From positions 372,001 to 436,000 of the forward strand of contig CAVPFW010000022.1 of NCBI GenBank assembly GCA_963703855.1: a DNA stretch of 64,000 nucleotides. Reading direction: 5' to 3'. This DNA comes from AP-15 sp963703855 (GTDB lineage Bacteria; Pseudomonadota; Alphaproteobacteria; ATCC43930; CGMCC-115725). The position numbers were made by a program, and so were the translations under genes. The notes beneath the pieces were generated by a model. It had not been told where the DNA came from. It did not search any database and saw nothing but the letters and a program-made list of their open reading frames with translations. Positions 8,863 through 17,169 of the stretch are shown piece by piece. Numbering within the stretch: position 1 is the first letter of the stretch; the number at the start of each line of letters is the position of its first letter.

Positions 8863-9204
8863 ATGATGGCGAGAAAGCAGGCCTTGACGGTGACGGAGGC
8901 CGCGGCACAACGGATACAGGCGCTGCTCGCCAAGCGCGGCAAGCCGTCGGCCGGGGTCAGGATCGGGGTGCGCTCGCGCGGCTGCTCGGGCCTCAGTTAC
9001 ACGCTCGAATATGCCGACGAGAAGGGCAAGTTCGACGAGGTCGTCGAAGACAAGGGTGTCACCGTTCTGATCGACCCGAAGGCGGTGATGTTCATCCTCG
9101 GCACCGAAATGGATTACGTCGAAGAAAAGCTGCAGAGCGGCTTCACCTTTCAAAACCCCAACGAAAAGGGCCGCTGCGGCTGCGGCGAATCCTTCCACGT
9201 GTAA
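8863..9204 (+). CDS. iscA: A-type Fe-S carrier IscA
   Basis: 113 residues. The three conserved cluster ligands are present: Cys41 in SRGCSGLSY and Cys105 and Cys107 in GRCGCGESF. It acts as an Fe-S carrier after scaffold assembly. Two ATGs adjoin (8863 and 8866) behind a GGAG ribosome site. In a normal isc operon iscU would lie between iscS and iscA. Here only 27 bases separate them, so no scaffold gene is present at this place. Confidence 0.93.
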   Translation: MMARKQALTVTEAAAQRIQALLAKRGKPSAGVRIGVRSRGCSGLSYTLEYADEKGKFDEVVEDKGVTVLIDPKAVMFILGTEMDYVEEKLQSGFTFQNPNEKGRCGCGESFHV

Positions 9205-9237
9205 TTCGGCCACGGTAAGCGGTTCCGCGGGTTTCGC

Positions 9238-9705
9238 GTGAAGCTGTTTCAGCTCGAAGAGCCGGAGGGCGGGCCGGGCGATGCGGGCGGCCCCGGTGCC
9301 GCGATCGGCATCGACGCCAGCGGCGGGGCGGCCGAGGTGGCGGTGGCGGTCGGCGGCAACCCCGTGGTGCTGGTCGATCGCGAGGGGTTCGAGCAGGCGC
9401 TGCCCGTGCCCGGGCTCGGCGCCCCAATGGACCAATGGCTGGAGCTGCTCGCGGGGGCGCGGCTGCGCGCCGAGCGGTCGCTCGCCCGCCCGGCGACCCA
9501 TGCCGTGATCGTGCTTGCCGCCGCACCCGATCGAGCTGCGACGGCGGGTCTGATCGCGGCTGCCGAACAGGCCGGGCTGGCGGTTCTGCGGCTCGCGGCG
9601 GCGGCGGAGCTGCAATCCGGGATGGCGCCGGCGTGCGCCGCCGCGATCCTCGCCGAGGAGTTGGCGCCGCGACCGGAGCCGGGCGGCGGCGCGGAGTTCG
9701 CCTGA
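9238..9705 (+). CDS. Degenerate, shortened HscA-like (Hsp70-fold) protein
   Basis: 155 residues from a GTG start, in the slot between iscA and fdx where hscB-hscA normally lie. HscA is about 600 residues. The start LFQLEEPE, then IGIDASGG at 23-30, lines up with HscA openings ending in IGIDLGTT, but the phosphate-binding GTT is gone. Residues 75-95 (AERSLARPATHAVIVLAA) and 112-125 (AGLAVLRLAAAAEL) match the next Hsp70 ATPase strands, without the PAYF motif and without the rest of the domain or the peptide-binding domain. ATP hydrolysis is not expected. The frame is clean and stop-overlapped with fdx, so it looks maintained. Assignment by eye only. Confidence 0.6.
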   Translation: MKLFQLEEPEGGPGDAGGPGAAIGIDASGGAAEVAVAVGGNPVVLVDREGFEQALPVPGLGAPMDQWLELLAGARLRAERSLARPATHAVIVLAAAPDRAATAGLIAAAEQAGLAVLRLAAAAELQSGMAPACAAAILAEELAPRPEPGGGAEFA

Positions 9706-10037
9706 TGCCGAAGATGGTCTTTATCGAGCGCGACGGCAGCCGCCGCGAGGTCGACGCCCCGGTCGGGCAGTCGGTGCTCGAAATCGCCCATCGCCAGGAC
9801 ATCGACATCGAAGGGGCGTGCGAGGGCTCGCTCGCCTGCTCGACCTGCCACGTGATCGTCGACCCCGAATGGTACGACCTGCTCAAGGAGGCGAGCGAGG
9901 ACGAGGAGGACATGCTCGATCTCGCCTTCAACCTCAGCCGGACCTCCCGGCTCGGCTGCCAGATCATCATCACCGAGGAGCTCGACGGCCTCACCGTGCT
10001 GTTGCCGGCGGCGACCCGCAACCTGTTGCCGGGCTGA
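9705..10037 (+). CDS. fdx: [2Fe-2S] ferredoxin, adrenodoxin type
   Basis: 110 residues starting at the ATG that overlaps the preceding TGA (9703-9707). Cluster ligands are Cys39, Cys45, Cys48 and Cys85, in the C-x5-C-x2-C-xn-C spacing of isc ferredoxins. An acidic patch (KEASEDEEDM) matches the partner-binding region of the family. It supplies electrons during Fe-S assembly. Confidence 0.95.
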   Translation: MPKMVFIERDGSRREVDAPVGQSVLEIAHRQDIDIEGACEGSLACSTCHVIVDPEWYDLLKEASEDEEDMLDLAFNLSRTSRLGCQIIITEELDGLTVLLPAATRNLLPG

Positions 10038-10053
10038 CGCGGTCGGCTCGGGC

Positions 10054-10728
10054 ATGGCGGCGGACAGTCTCTTTGCGCGATTGGTCGCGGCCTCAGCCGC
10101 GGCGTGGCGCGCCTACACGCGGCACGATTTCGTTCTGCTGCTCGCCCGCGGCGAGCTGCCGGAAGCCTGCTTCCGACGCTATCTGATCCAGGACTATCTG
10201 TTTTTGACGCATTTCGCGCGCGCGTGGGGGCTGGCGATTTACAAATCCGATACGCTCGCGGAAATGCGCCGGGCGCAGCGGCTCGTCGCCGCTACGCTCG
10301 ATGTCGAGATTGGCCTCCACATCGACTACTGCCGCGGCTGGGGCCTGTCGGAAGCGGCGATGACGGCCGAGCCCGAGGCCCTGGAGACGATCGCCTATAC
10401 CCGCTTTGTGCTCGACCGCGGATTGGCCGGCGACCGGCTCGACCTCGAGACCGCTCTCGCGCCGTGCGTCGTCGGCTACGCGGTGATCGCGGCCGAGCGC
10501 ATGGCCGATCCCGCGACCCGGCTCGACGGCAACCCGTATCGCGAATGGCTCGAAACCTACGCGGGCGCGGAATATCAGGCGCTCGCCCGCGAGGCCGAAA
10601 CGGCGCTCGACGAGCAGTTCGCACGCCGCGGCGGCGAAGGGCGGTTTGCGGCCCTCGCGGCCGGTTTCGTTGCCGCCGCCCGGCTCGAAGCCGATTTCTG
10701 GCAGATGGGGCTCGACGCCGAACGCTGA
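10054..10728 (+). CDS. tenA: TenA-family aminopyrimidine aminohydrolase / thiaminase II
   Basis: 224 residues, all-helical TenA fold. The likely nucleophile is Cys138 in ALAPCVVGY, with Asp47 and Tyr48 in LIQDYLFL and a late Glu near residue 215 (EADFWQMGL), as in TenA. It salvages the pyrimidine moiety of thiamine. It follows fdx by 16 bases and precedes mnmA by 29, so it is probably in the same transcript. A thiamine-sulfur link is suggested only by position. Confidence 0.88.
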   Translation: MAADSLFARLVAASAAAWRAYTRHDFVLLLARGELPEACFRRYLIQDYLFLTHFARAWGLAIYKSDTLAEMRRAQRLVAATLDVEIGLHIDYCRGWGLSEAAMTAEPEALETIAYTRFVLDRGLAGDRLDLETALAPCVVGYAVIAAERMADPATRLDGNPYREWLETYAGAEYQALAREAETALDEQFARRGGEGRFAALAAGFVAAARLEADFWQMGLDAER

Positions 10729-10757
10729 CCCGCTCGAAGAGATGTATAGTCGCGCGC

Positions 10758-11888
10758 ATGCGTGACCCGCTCGAAGACATCGACCTCGCCGGCAACCCGG
10801 CCGACCACCGCGTCGTCGTCGCGATGTCGGGCGGGGTCGATTCGTCGGTGACGGCGGCGCTGCTGGCCGAGCGCGGCTTTGCGGTCGTCGGCATCACTCT
10901 GCAGCTCTACGATCACGGCGCCGCACTCGGGCGAAAAGGGGCGTGCTGTGCCGGGCAGGACATTCACGACGCGGCGCGCGTCGCCGAACGCCTCGGCATT
11001 GCTCATTACGTGCTCGACTATGAGAGCCGTTTTCGCGCCGAGGTGATCGAGGATTTCGTCGAATTGTACCGCCGCGGCGAAACGCCGGTGCCGTGCATCC
11101 GCTGCAACCAGCGAATCAAGTTCCGCGACCTGCTCGCGACCGCCCGCGACCTCGGCGCCTCGGCGCTCGCGACCGGGCACTATGTGCGTCGGGTGCTCGG
11201 GTCGGCCGGTCCCGAACTGCACCGCGCCCGCGACCTCGGGCGCGACCAAAGCTATTTCCTGTTTGCGACGACGCGCGCCGAGCTCGATTTCCTGCGCTTC
11301 CCGCTGGGCGGGCTCGCCAAGGACGAGACCCGCGCGCTGGCCCGGCGTTTCGGCCTGACGGTCGCCGACAAGCCCGACAGCCAGGACATCTGCTTTGTCC
11401 CGCAGGGCTCTTACGCCGGGCTGGTCGAGCGGCTGCGCCCGGAGGCGGGAATGCCGGGCGACATCGTCGACCATGCGGGACGGGTGCTCGGCCGTCATCG
11501 CGGCATCGCCCATTTCACCGTGGGTCAGAGGAAGGGGCTGGGCATCGCCGCGGCGGAGCCGCTCCATGTGCTGGCGATCGAGCCCGAACGGCGGCGGGTC
11601 GTCGTCGGGCCGCGCGCCGCCCTGGCCGAAACCCGGCTCTCGCTCGGCGAGCTCGACTGGCTGATGCCGCAGCCTCCGAGCCCGGCCGGCGTCCGGGTTG
11701 CGGCAAAGCTGCGCTCCTCGCAACCGCCGGCGCCGGCGACCCTCTACCCCGGCGCCGCATTCGGCGAGGCCGAGCTCGTTCTCGACGCTGCGGTGGACGC
11801 GGCGGCGCCGGGGCAGGCCGCGGTCTTGTACGACGGAGAGCGGGTGCTCGGCGGCGGCTGGATTCGGCGGCGGCCCACCGCGGGTTGA
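10758..11888 (+). CDS. mnmA: tRNA-specific 2-thiouridylase MnmA
   Basis: 376 residues from the ATG at 10758; the open frame extends upstream through tenA but that is a shadow. The PP-loop SGGVDSS is at 24-30. The catalytic Cys pair is in PVPCIRCN and DSQDICFVPQG. It thiolates U34 of tRNAs for Lys, Glu and Gln, with sulfur from IscS, whose gene lies in the same run. The next feature downstream is a tRNA gene. Confidence 0.95.
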   Translation: MRDPLEDIDLAGNPADHRVVVAMSGGVDSSVTAALLAERGFAVVGITLQLYDHGAALGRKGACCAGQDIHDAARVAERLGIAHYVLDYESRFRAEVIEDFVELYRRGETPVPCIRCNQRIKFRDLLATARDLGASALATGHYVRRVLGSAGPELHRARDLGRDQSYFLFATTRAELDFLRFPLGGLAKDETRALARRFGLTVADKPDSQDICFVPQGSYAGLVERLRPEAGMPGDIVDHAGRVLGRHRGIAHFTVGQRKGLGIAAAEPLHVLAIEPERRRVVVGPRAALAETRLSLGELDWLMPQPPSPAGVRVAAKLRSSQPPAPATLYPGAAFGEAELVLDAAVDAAAPGQAAVLYDGERVLGGGWIRRRPTAG

Positions 11889-11924
11889 CCCCCGCCCCCT
11901 CATCTCCTATATCCGAGCCCGCGC

Positions 11925-12001
11925 GGCGGGGTAGCTCAGCTGGTTAGAGCAGGGGAATCATAATCCCAAGGTCGGGGGTTCAAATCCCTCTCCCGCTACC
12001 A
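11925..12001 (+). tRNA. tRNA-Met (CAT anticodon)
   Basis: 77 bases including an encoded CCA. The cloverleaf can be drawn: a 7-bp acceptor stem with G-U pairs at both ends, D stem GCTC/GAGC, anticodon loop ATCATAA giving CAT, variable loop AGGTC, T stem GGGGG/CCCTC with TTCAAAT loop. The first anticodon-stem pair is a G-A mismatch. The acceptor is not the initiator type with a mismatched first pair, so elongator Met is likely. tRNA-Ile2 (lysidine-modified CAT) cannot be fully excluded. Confidence 0.9.
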
Positions 12002-12028
12002 ACCTCTTCAAGCAAATAGCGCCCCCAG

Positions 12029-12376
12029 CTAGTGCTGCGTGGTGGTGGTCGTCGAGCGGGTGGTCGTGTCGCCGCCATCGGGGTCGGTCTTGGTTTTGGT
12101 ATGGGTTTCCGTGCTGCCCTCGATGCCGTTCCTGTAGGTGTTCTTTTCGGTGACTTCATTCCCGTTGATGTCGACGCCTTTTTTGGTCGTCGACGCGCGG
12201 TAGCCTCCCTCCGGAGTGGGGGCGACGGTCGTCGTCGTCGAGGTGCTGCCGGCGTCCGGCATCGGGGCGGTTGGGACGACCGGCATCGTCGTCGTGCCGG
12301 GAGGCGCCGTCTGCGCCAGGGCAACGCCCGACATCATGGCGACGGCGGCCACACCCGCCAGTAACAGCTTGGTCAT
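12029..12376 (-). CDS. Small Thr-rich secreted protein of unknown function
   Basis: 115 residues. An N-terminal signal peptide (MTKLLLAGVAAVAMMSGVALA, cut near residue 21-22) precedes a low-complexity mature part rich in Thr, Pro, Gly and Lys. Its tail alternates Thr and charged residues (KTKTDPDGGDTTTR and similar). I know no function. The gene converges on tRNA-Met and has a plausible ribosome site (AGGAC) before the ATG at 12374-12376. Confidence 0.65.
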   Translation of the reverse strand: MTKLLLAGVAAVAMMSGVALAQTAPPGTTTMPVVPTAPMPDAGSTSTTTTVAPTPEGGYRASTTKKGVDINGNEVTEKNTYRNGIEGSTETHTKTKTDPDGGDTTTRSTTTTTQH

Positions 12377-12596
12377 TCGTCCTGTCCTGAAAGTTGACTA
12401 CCCGCGATAAACCGCTGAGGGTTTCCGTCGGTTCCCACCGTTTCGAGCGGACAGCGGGTCAAGCTGCGAGAATTGACGGACATTCTTGGCGAGGGCGCAT
12501 CAACCCGACGCCGGCGAGCGCGGTTCCAAGTCTTGGACGCCGCTTGCGCGGGGACGACGCTATCGTCTACAGGGGCGGGCACCCGGAGGCTCCCAC

Positions 12597-13673
12597 GTGA
12601 CGAGCGGCAACATGCAATTCGGCTATTTCACCCTGAGCGACAACCACTACGAAAACAACACCCGCAGCGCCAACGCGTACGTCGCCGACATCATCGACGA
12701 GGCCGTCTACGCCGAGACGGTCGGCCTCCACTCCGTCTGGATCGGCGAGCATCATTTCAGCACCTTGGGGGTGCTTTCCTGCCCCGATCTGGTGCTCGCC
12801 CATGTCGCGGCGCGGACCCGGCATATCCGCCTCGCCCCGGCGGTGACGGTGTTGCCGTTGCATCACCCGATCCGCGTCGCCGAGCAATGGGCGAGCCTCG
12901 ACCTCCTCAGCGGCGGCCGGGTCGATTTCGCCGCCGGGCGCGGCTACGACCGCCGCGAATACCTGCCGTTCAAGGTCTCGTTCGAGGACAATCAGCAGAT
13001 CTTCGAGGAAGGGATGGAGGTGGTCCGCCGCCTGTGGTCGAGCGACGGGCCGATCTCATATCACGGCAGACACTACCAGTTCGACGATGTCGCGATCACG
13101 CCGCGGCCGGTGCAATGCCCGATCCCCGCCTATGTCGCCTCGTTCTCGCAGCCCTCGATCGAATTGGCGGCGCGGCTCGGCTGCAACCTCGTCGTGGCGC
13201 CCTTTGCCGCGGCGATGACCTATGGCGGATTGCGCCAGGTGGGCGATCTCTACGGCGAGACCTGCGCCCGGCACGGCAAGTCGCCGGGGCGGCTGATGTG
13301 CAGCTATTTCATCCATTTCGCCGACGACCGGCAGCAGCAGGACGCCGCCCGCGCCCGCCAGATCCGCTATTACCGCGAATGCGTGTTGGCTGCCTTCCCG
13401 GGCGACCCGAAGACGGCGCCGCCCTCTTACCGCTACTTTGTCGGCATGGTCGACCGGTTGCGCAATGTGCAGCCGCAGGACCTGACCGACAATTCGGTGC
13501 TGATCGGCTCGGCGCAGCAGATCCTCGACAGCTTGAAAAAGGTCGAGGCCGCCGGGTTCGGCGAGGTCATCCTCTATTTCAACGTCGGGCTGAAGCCGCA
13601 CGCCCAGGTCAGGGACGAGATGGCCCGCTTCATGGCCGAGGTCGCGCCCGCCTTCGCCGGCAGCGACAGCTAG
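12597..13673 (+). CDS. Luciferase-like (LLM class) flavin-dependent oxidoreductase
   Basis: 358 residues from the GTG at 12597, chosen because GGAGG lies seven bases upstream; ATG 12612 is the alternative. A TIM-barrel bacterial-luciferase-like protein with MQFGYFTLSDNHYEN at the start, SVWIGEHHF, and the LLSGGRVDFAAGRGY segment typical of F420/FMN-dependent LLM enzymes. Substrate unknown. The stop overlaps the stop of the convergent MFS gene by a few bases. Confidence 0.85.
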   Translation: MTSGNMQFGYFTLSDNHYENNTRSANAYVADIIDEAVYAETVGLHSVWIGEHHFSTLGVLSCPDLVLAHVAARTRHIRLAPAVTVLPLHHPIRVAEQWASLDLLSGGRVDFAAGRGYDRREYLPFKVSFEDNQQIFEEGMEVVRRLWSSDGPISYHGRHYQFDDVAITPRPVQCPIPAYVASFSQPSIELAARLGCNLVVAPFAAAMTYGGLRQVGDLYGETCARHGKSPGRLMCSYFIHFADDRQQQDAARARQIRYYRECVLAAFPGDPKTAPPSYRYFVGMVDRLRNVQPQDLTDNSVLIGSAQQILDSLKKVEAAGFGEVILYFNVGLKPHAQVRDEMARFMAEVAPAFAGSDS

Positions 13674-15106
13674 TCGGCGAGGCTGGACAGCGGTCGCGCC
13701 ACGCTCTCCAACGACTGCCGCTCGGCCTTGATCCCGATCGCGAATTCGGTCGCTGCCGCCACGATCATCAACCCCGCGCCGAGCAGATAGCCGGCGAACA
13801 CGGCGCCGCGCGCGCCGGTGCCGACCAATATGCCGAACAGCCAGGGCGAGACGACCCCGCCGGTCGCGGTGCCGATCGCATAGAACAAGGCGATGGCCAG
13901 CGCCCTGGCCTCGAGCGGAAAGCTCTCGCTGACCGTCAGATAGGCGGCGCTCGCCGCGGCCGAGGCGAAAAAGAAGATGCCGGTCCAGCACAGGGTGAGC
14001 TGGGCGGCGTCGAGCTGCCCTTCGCGAAACAGCCAGCCGACGATCGCGAGCAATATGCCCGAGAGCGCATAGGTGGCGCCGATCATCGGCTTGCGCCCGA
14101 TCGTGTCGAACAGCGGGCCGAGCAATAGGGGTCCGAGAAAATTGCCGAGCGCGAAAGGCAGGATGTACCACCCGACCGAGGCCGACGGGACCGCGTAGAA
14201 GCGGGTCAGCACCAGCGCGTAGGAAAAGAAGATCGCGTTGTAGAAAAACGCCTGCGCCGCCATCAGCACGAGGCCCAAAACGACGCGCTGCGGGTATTCG
14301 CGCGCGATCGCCAGCACCATGCGCGCGACCGGGGTGCGAGAGGACACGGCGAGGCGGATCCGCGTGCCGGCCGGCAGCGGCGGCATCGCACCCTCCCCGA
14401 CCCGGCGCTCGATGTCGCCGATGACCGTCTCGGCTTCGTCCAGACGATCGTGAAGCATCAGCCAGCGCGGGCTTTCCGGTATCCAGCGCCGCAACGTCAG
14501 GATGCCGAGGCCGAGCGCGGCGCCGATGCCGAAGGCCACGCGCCAGCCTAAATCCGCGGACAGCCAGCCCGGCTGCAGAAAGGCGACGGCACCACCGGCG
14601 CCGAGGGCGGCACCCAGCCAAAAGCTGCCGTTGATCGCCAGATCGGTGCGGCCGCGAAAGCGCGCCGGCACCAGTTCCTGGATCGCCGAGTTGACCGCCG
14701 CATACTCGCCGCCGATCCCGGCGCCGGTCAGAAAGCGGAACAGCGCAAAGCTCGCGAAATCCCACGAGCCGGCCGTCGCCGCGGTCGCGGTCAGATAGAG
14801 ACCCAAGGTCACGAAGAACAATCTGCGGCGGCCGAACCGGTCGGTCATATAGCCGAACAGCAGCGCCCCGGCGACCGCACCCGCGAGATAGGCGCTGCCG
14901 ACCGCTCCGACCTCGGTCGCCGAGAAATGCAGGACCGGGCTCTGCTGCAACGCGCCGGCGACCGAGCCGGCCAAGGTCACCTCGAGCCCGTCGAGGATCC
15001 AGGTGATGCCGAGCGCCGCGACGACGAGAGTGTGAAACCGGGTCCACGGCAGACGGTCGAGCCGCGCCGGGATGTCGGTTTCGACGATCGATGCACCGTC
15101 GGCCAT
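13670..15106 (-). CDS. MFS transporter, metabolite:H+ symporter type
   Basis: 478 residues from the ATG at 15104-15106; upstream codons in frame lack transporter features. About 12 membrane segments. The A-like motif GYMTDRFGRRRLFF lies between TM2 and TM3, and the sugar-porter style RWIPESPRWLM follows TM6. That combination marks the sugar/aromatic-acid:H+ symporter branch. Substrate unknown. The gene is divergent from creA. Confidence 0.85.
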   Translation of the reverse strand: MADGASIVETDIPARLDRLPWTRFHTLVVAALGITWILDGLEVTLAGSVAGALQQSPVLHFSATEVGAVGSAYLAGAVAGALLFGYMTDRFGRRRLFFVTLGLYLTATAATAGSWDFASFALFRFLTGAGIGGEYAAVNSAIQELVPARFRGRTDLAINGSFWLGAALGAGGAVAFLQPGWLSADLGWRVAFGIGAALGLGILTLRRWIPESPRWLMLHDRLDEAETVIGDIERRVGEGAMPPLPAGTRIRLAVSSRTPVARMVLAIAREYPQRVVLGLVLMAAQAFFYNAIFFSYALVLTRFYAVPSASVGWYILPFALGNFLGPLLLGPLFDTIGRKPMIGATYALSGILLAIVGWLFREGQLDAAQLTLCWTGIFFFASAAASAAYLTVSESFPLEARALAIALFYAIGTATGGVVSPWLFGILVGTGARGAVFAGYLLGAGLMIVAAATEFAIGIKAERQSLESVARPLSSLAD

Positions 15107-15309
15107 GGATGGGTAACGCTCCAGCCGGGGAATCTGCCGGGTCTGCGAAGGCGATCGGCGAGGGTTCCGACAACAGCGGGAATCTGGCCTATATCCCTCG
15201 CGATGTCTGCCGATCCGCTGCTGCGGTCGTTTGCCGATCGGGTCGCATGCCGCGGGCGGCGGTCTCATATTGGTCAGCTCGCCACGGCGAGCCTCGCAGG
15301 GATGGTCAC

Positions 15310-15789
15310 ATGAAGCGGTTTGTGTTGTTTACAGTGTTCCTTTGTCTCGCCGCGGCCGGGGCGCGGGCCGAGCAGGTCGGCGGCTTCAGCAACGACTGGA
15401 CCGGCAACGGGCTGGTGGTCGAGGCCTTCGCCGACCCGCAGATCGCCGGCGTCACCTGCCACGTCGTCCATTTCGACCGCAGCGTGATCGACCGCCTGAC
15501 AAAGGGCAACTGGTTCGAGAACCCGTCGAACAGCGCGATCTCGTGCGGCCGGACCGGACCGGTCACGATCGGCAAGATCGCCCTCGGCCCCAAAGGCGAG
15601 GAAGTATTCTCGCAGAAAATGAGCCTGTTTTTCAAGTCGATCGCGGTGCGCCGCATCTACGACAAGAAAAACGACACCTTGGTCTACGTCGCCTACAGCC
15701 GGCAGATCAAGGACGCCAGCGCCAAAATGGGCCTCGCGACGGTGTCGCTCTACGACGCCCACCCCACCTGGTCCACGGCCAAGCCCTGA
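15310..15789 (+). CDS. creA: CreA family protein
   Basis: 159 residues. Signal peptide MKRFVLFTVFLCLAAAGARA is followed by the CreA domain with DPQIAGVTCHV, FENPSNSAISC and IYDKKNDTLVYVAYS, which match the family well. Probably periplasmic; the biochemical role of CreA is not known. The paired Cys in the mature part could form a disulfide. Confidence 0.9.
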   Translation: MKRFVLFTVFLCLAAAGARAEQVGGFSNDWTGNGLVVEAFADPQIAGVTCHVVHFDRSVIDRLTKGNWFENPSNSAISCGRTGPVTIGKIALGPKGEEVFSQKMSLFFKSIAVRRIYDKKNDTLVYVAYSRQIKDASAKMGLATVSLYDAHPTWSTAKP

Positions 15790-16067
15790 CCCGGCCGGCG
15801 GTCGAATTCCCGGTTAGACAGGGGAAACCGGGAATTTTCCCTGGCGCAGGCCTCCTCGCCCGCGAAATCTCTAAAATAAATCAATACTCTGAAGGACAAT
15901 TCCCGTCGCCGGTAAACGGCAATTTTTCGGACATAACCGGGAATTATCCGGTATTCGGGCGCAGATGGGACCAACGCTTTTTATCCGGCGCTGCCCGCGC
16001 TCGCCGCGCCCGCGCCGGAAAGCCGTAAAAAGCGGCGACGACTGGTGAACTGCATCATTATTTCTCC
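15790..16067. other. Intergenic segment at the left edge of a low-GC island, with repeated CCGGGAATT motifs
   Basis: No gene seen. The base composition falls well below that of the neighbours. AACCGGGAATT occurs twice (near 15827 and 15939) with other CCGG-rich palindromic bits around. Such patterns are often seen at edges of inserted DNA in alphaproteobacteria; here that is inference. It leads into the two low-GC genes that follow. Confidence 0.4.
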
Positions 16068-16517
16068 CTAGCCAGACCTCTGCTTGGATTGCTTTTGCCA
16101 GATCAAATCATAACGACAAGAATTACTCATCCGGCGTGCACGTACTGTGCCGTTTCCGTCTATCCTGCCGGTGATGATTTTCTCAATACCGGGCGATGAT
16201 CCTGCGTCTCTAGTCGCGGGGCTGGGGGCAGATCGCATCGCCAGCTCACCCTGCGACCCGACTATTCCTGCGAAACGCGAGACGAAGCGCGCCTGACCGT
16301 TCAAGATGGTGAGCGGCCCGCCTTTGTAGTTCGGACATCTTAAAATGTGCTCTGTTCCTCTTGTCGCATAAGTTTCATTCACCTTTGTCGCAGAAACGAA
16401 CACGTATGTGCCATCAAACGCCGTCACAGGCGTCGAAGGCGGCTGGGTCTGCGCGGTTGCGGCAGCGAACCAACCGAAAAATCCGATGATCCACAACCAT
16501 CCAATGCCCTTTTGCAT
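16068..16517 (-). CDS. Hypothetical secreted protein
   Basis: 149 residues with a clear signal peptide (MQKGIGWLWIIGFFGWFAAA then TAQT). The mature part has two Cys (ILRCPNYKGG and MSNSCRYDLIWQ) and looks like a small beta domain: AFDGTYVFVSA near the start and GRIDGNGTVRA near the end. I do not recognise the family. Its GC content is lower than that of its neighbours, which points to transfer. Confidence 0.6.
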   Translation of the reverse strand: MQKGIGWLWIIGFFGWFAAATAQTQPPSTPVTAFDGTYVFVSATKVNETYATRGTEHILRCPNYKGGPLTILNGQARFVSRFAGIVGSQGELAMRSAPSPATRDAGSSPGIEKIITGRIDGNGTVRARRMSNSCRYDLIWQKQSKQRSG

Positions 16518-16544
16518 GTGCTTATCCTCGGTATTCGGGCGCGG

Positions 16545-16885
16545 TCAGGTGTCGAACAGATCGTTCATAGCTTGCTTAGGTGGATAAAATATACCAACTA
16601 TAAGCCAATTGTCTTGATGCTTATTCATGTTGCCGACAAAGAAAATGAGTATCGTACCGATTAATCATGTCGCGCTCAAATGTCTCGCGAAACTTAGGTT
16701 CCCAAGCCGCTCTGTATTGCGCGTGCCAGCGTCGATAAAATTCGGCCATTTCCCAGTCTATGTAACTTAGCCGATGGCCATTGCACGCAGGATCATCACA
16801 CCGAAAATGATAGAAAAAATCAAGGGGAGTCTTTTCCAGTGCTGCTTTCGGGGTTGTCTCGAATCCTAAAAGTTGTCGGCTGAGG
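16545..16885 (-). pseudogene. Frameshifted, 5'-truncated remnant of a conserved protein of unknown function
   Basis: Reading the minus strand from about 16885, one frame gives a tail with LDFFYHFRCDDPACNGHR, IDWEMAEFYRRW and RDMINRYDTHF. It then stops, while the next frame continues as FVGNMNKHQDNWLIVGIFYPP to a stop at 16545. Removing one base near 16640 joins them. The CxxxxC-GH / DWE / THFFVG / WLIVGIFYPP pattern recalls a conserved bacterial family whose function I do not know. The N-terminus is missing where GC-rich thioesterase sequence begins. Each frame is short, so the piece is easy to miss. Confidence 0.55.
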
Positions 16886-16886
16886 G

Positions 16887-17102
16887 TTGCTCTCTGCTCG
16901 GCCGGTGTTCGTCGGCGACGAGGTCAGCTGCTGCGGCGAGCTGGTCAAGACCGGGCACAGCTCGATGACGATCCGCATCGAGGCGTGGCGCCGCAACCTC
17001 TCCTCCGGCGAGGCGCGCAAGGTGACCCAGGCGATCTTCACCGATGTAGCGCTCGGCGACGACCGGCGCCCGCGCGCGCTTCCTCCGGCAGCCGATCCGT
17101 GA
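16887..17102 (+). pseudogene. 5'-truncated acyl-CoA thioesterase (YciA-like hotdog) remnant
   Basis: The encoded segment has VFVGDEVSCCGELVKTG, SMTIRIEAWRR, VTQAIFTDVAL and RPRALP. This is the second half of a YciA-type acyl-CoA thioesterase, including its usual end. The first half, with the catalytic region, is missing and is replaced by the low-GC island to the left. The break point is near 16885-16895. I infer that insertion of the island, with a deletion, destroyed this gene. Confidence 0.65.
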
Positions 17103-17169
17103 GGGCGGTCGTGGTCGCCGGCGGCCCGATGGCGCTTCAGCCCGCGACGCTCCAGCCCGCCGGTGCGCT

